In this document: positions 62,084-64,000 of the stretch, in pieces
Numbering within the stretch: the stretch's first letter is position 1
How the letters are laid out: each line of letters begins with the position of its first letter
Assembly: GCA_023055355.1 (NCBI GenBank)
Contig: JALJCS010000002.1
Span: 76,961,001-77,025,000 of the forward strand
DNA length: 64,000 nucleotides
Source: Agelaius tricolor
Lineage: Eukaryota; Chordata; Aves; Passeriformes; Icteridae
Direction: 5' to 3'
Notes under the pieces: model-generated
Seen by the model: the letters and a program-made list of their open reading frames with translations, nothing else
Told to the model about the DNA's origin: nothing
Database searches by the model: none
Made by a program: the position numbers and the translations under genes

Positions 62084-64000
62084 CTGTCATTTGTCATTAC
62101 CTTTACTTAGGTTCTTTATAAAGCCATTGATGGAGCTGCAAGAAAACATAGTAAAGTGCACTGACAGTGTAAGTCAGTTCTACTTCCTGACAGGATAACC
62201 TTATGCCTACAGTGAACCTTGGGTAAACGGATACCTGAACACAGGCAATATGAAAGTGATCCTGACAGGAATATACATTCAATGTAATAATCCCTCCTAT
62301 GCTGTTAAACTTGCTCATTGCCTTCACATCCTGTAGGACCTTTCAAACAGCCAAACAGAATTCATATGGACACATCTATGAAATTCTCATTCCATGAATA
62401 AAAGGCAAGGCGTTTAAAAAATCTTTTGCAAGCCACAACTAAATATAACAGTCTAAAATATGTGATATCTACCTTCACTCTTTGCAGTTTGTTACATCTT
62501 GTAACAAAGCTCTCTTTTTTAAAAGTTCCAGCTGGTACTATCTGCAGCTAAGCAACACAAACCACAGAAAGGACAACATGCAGTATTTTCTTTTTTTTAT
62601 TATTATTTATTATATGAATTTCTATTCATAACTGGTAAACAGAACAAGGAAAAATTTTTGCCTTGTGTTCGAAGCTGGACATAAGAATATATCATGTCTA
62701 TGCCAGATTCTGGTATTTATCCATTGCAAACAGTCATCCATAAAAGATACATTCTAGAGTCTAAAAAACTCTTATGGTATATGAGCTGACTGGTAACACA
62801 GTAGAGAGACAGATCTCTTCCTGCCTTTATAAAAGGCTAAAAGTTTTAGAATTAAAACTTTCCCTTTTTAAATTTTGCTTCCCTACAAACTAGCTTACTG
62901 CTTAATAATTACTGCTGGTCACTGCCATAGGCAAGAATATAAAAATCATAAGGGTATTTGATAAAGATCTGTAAGATGCTTATAAACTACATGACTTGAA
63001 TCACACAAGCACTTCAACAAACACTTCCCATTTCTTTCCTGTTTCATTATTCTGCTTTCTTCCTTCTTTACTTGTTTACTTACCCTTTCATCTTTGTTGC
63101 TTTTTTTTGTCTTTTCTTTAATCTCAATCATAATCCCATACACACATAAGTACAAACAGTGCTCTGTATGGAGATTTAAATTCTTTTCTATTTTCTTTTT
63201 CCTTTTTAGATGTCTCATGAGGCTCTGACCGTTCTCTTGTATGTTTCTGCCCGCAGCTTACTCATAAATATTCAAAGCCTTTTCCCACCATTGCTGGCAT
63301 TTCTTCACTCAAACAAGCATTCCTGAATGACATCTTTCACTTCAAATATCTTCTCTGTCCTTCATATGCCTTGTCTCTCCCTTGGTGCTCCTATTCATAC
63401 ATTGCTACTCTCTTTCCTTACCAATCTCTCTCTACCTGTGTGATCTTTCCCACTCTTCCTCAAACATGCTTAAGAAATATTAATGTGCCTTTGTTGTCCA
63501 CCACTCTCTTCATATCATTGCTTTTCTTCGTCTTTCTTCCAATGGATACAGTGTAAAGGAAAGAGATAGCTGTACTTATGGCCCTGAACCTTTCAAAATA
63601 AATTGCCACAGCAGTCCTGGCCGGGAAGACAAATGAAATTCCCATTACAGTAACTTACCTATTTTCACTTCTGTTTCCATTTCTGGACATTGCACTAATG
63701 GCAGACTGTACAAAATAGACCAGCAAACGTAGAGCTAGTGTTTGCTGAGGGACAATAGGGACAGTATAAAGTTAGTGTTTCCTTCATACAGTTACAGTGA
63801 TGAATTCACAGTAATAAAAGGAAAGAAATTACTGAATTACTTTTGCTAGAAGTGAAAAAGTTTACTAGATTTCATAATACAATCCACTTCCCTAAGATTA
63901 GAGAGGTTAACTAGAATAATCTTGCCTATCAAACCTACATATGGAAGAGATTCCACACTTTCACTAGGTAGGTATCTTGTTCCAAATGCTAAATTTGGGA
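62084..64000. other. AT-rich unique sequence with pyrimidine-rich patches
   Basis: No gene or repeat family was recognised. T-rich and TC-rich patches occur near 62588-62615 and 63035-63130. Short open frames on both strands have no recognisable content. Confidence 0.5.

Noticed and set aside
61675..62097. 140-codon minus-strand frame
   Set aside because: Overlaps the probable LTR fragment and has no recognisable domain or regular start.

Overview
This window looks like avian nuclear DNA, probably from a songbird. It carries more than a dozen recognisable CR1 LINE pieces, nearly all 3' fragments, in both orientations and of very different ages. It also holds two solo retroviral LTRs, one old endogenous retrovirus relic and several microsatellites, in an AT-rich background with no bacterial-type gene density. 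The open reading frames are short, and most of the longer ones fall inside repeats. I can support no conventional protein-coding gene, rRNA, tRNA or CRISPR array. The region reads as a gene desert or the inside of a very long intron.

Layout. 1-8.7 kb is AT-rich unique sequence with one CR1 tail and two microsatellites, a (GACA)n/(GATA)n tract and a (CA)n-(A)n tract. 8.7-18.8 kb has four plus-strand CR1 pieces, a pair of splice-flanked open segments that could be exons (12875-13086 and 13380-13541), and a strong 52-nt hairpin at 17885-17936. 18.8-28.6 kb is mostly featureless, with A/C-rich tracts. At 28634-29264 lies a solo LTR with matching TGTCCT/AGGACA ends. 33.2-36.6 kb is a CR1 cluster, including a 1-kb piece that still shows reverse-transcriptase C-terminal similarity and an ancient, strongly decayed copy. 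41.3-43.0 kb holds the minus-strand relic of an endogenous retrovirus pol region (RT connection, RNase H, start of integrase), broken by stops and frameshifts. 49-51.1 kb has two CR1 pieces in opposite orientation. 52.0-52.5 kb is a GC-rich block that I cannot assign. 54-58.7 kb contains low-complexity tracts, three minus-strand CR1 pieces and a 57-nt near-perfect hairpin at 58184-58240. At 59781-60377 lies a CpG-rich solo LTR on the minus strand, flanked by the 6-bp direct repeat AATAAC. The rest is AT-rich, with one probable LTR fragment near 62 kb.

No set of genes works together here. The functional content visible by eye is mobile-element history. Possible regulatory content is the minus-strand LTR promoter, a few TAAT-rich conserved-looking stretches and the two hairpins. 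I found no convincing undescribed system. The hairpins, the exon-like pair, the GC-rich orphan block and the ERV relic are the items most worth checking. Repeat names rest on recognising consensus-like stretches by eye, not on a database search.
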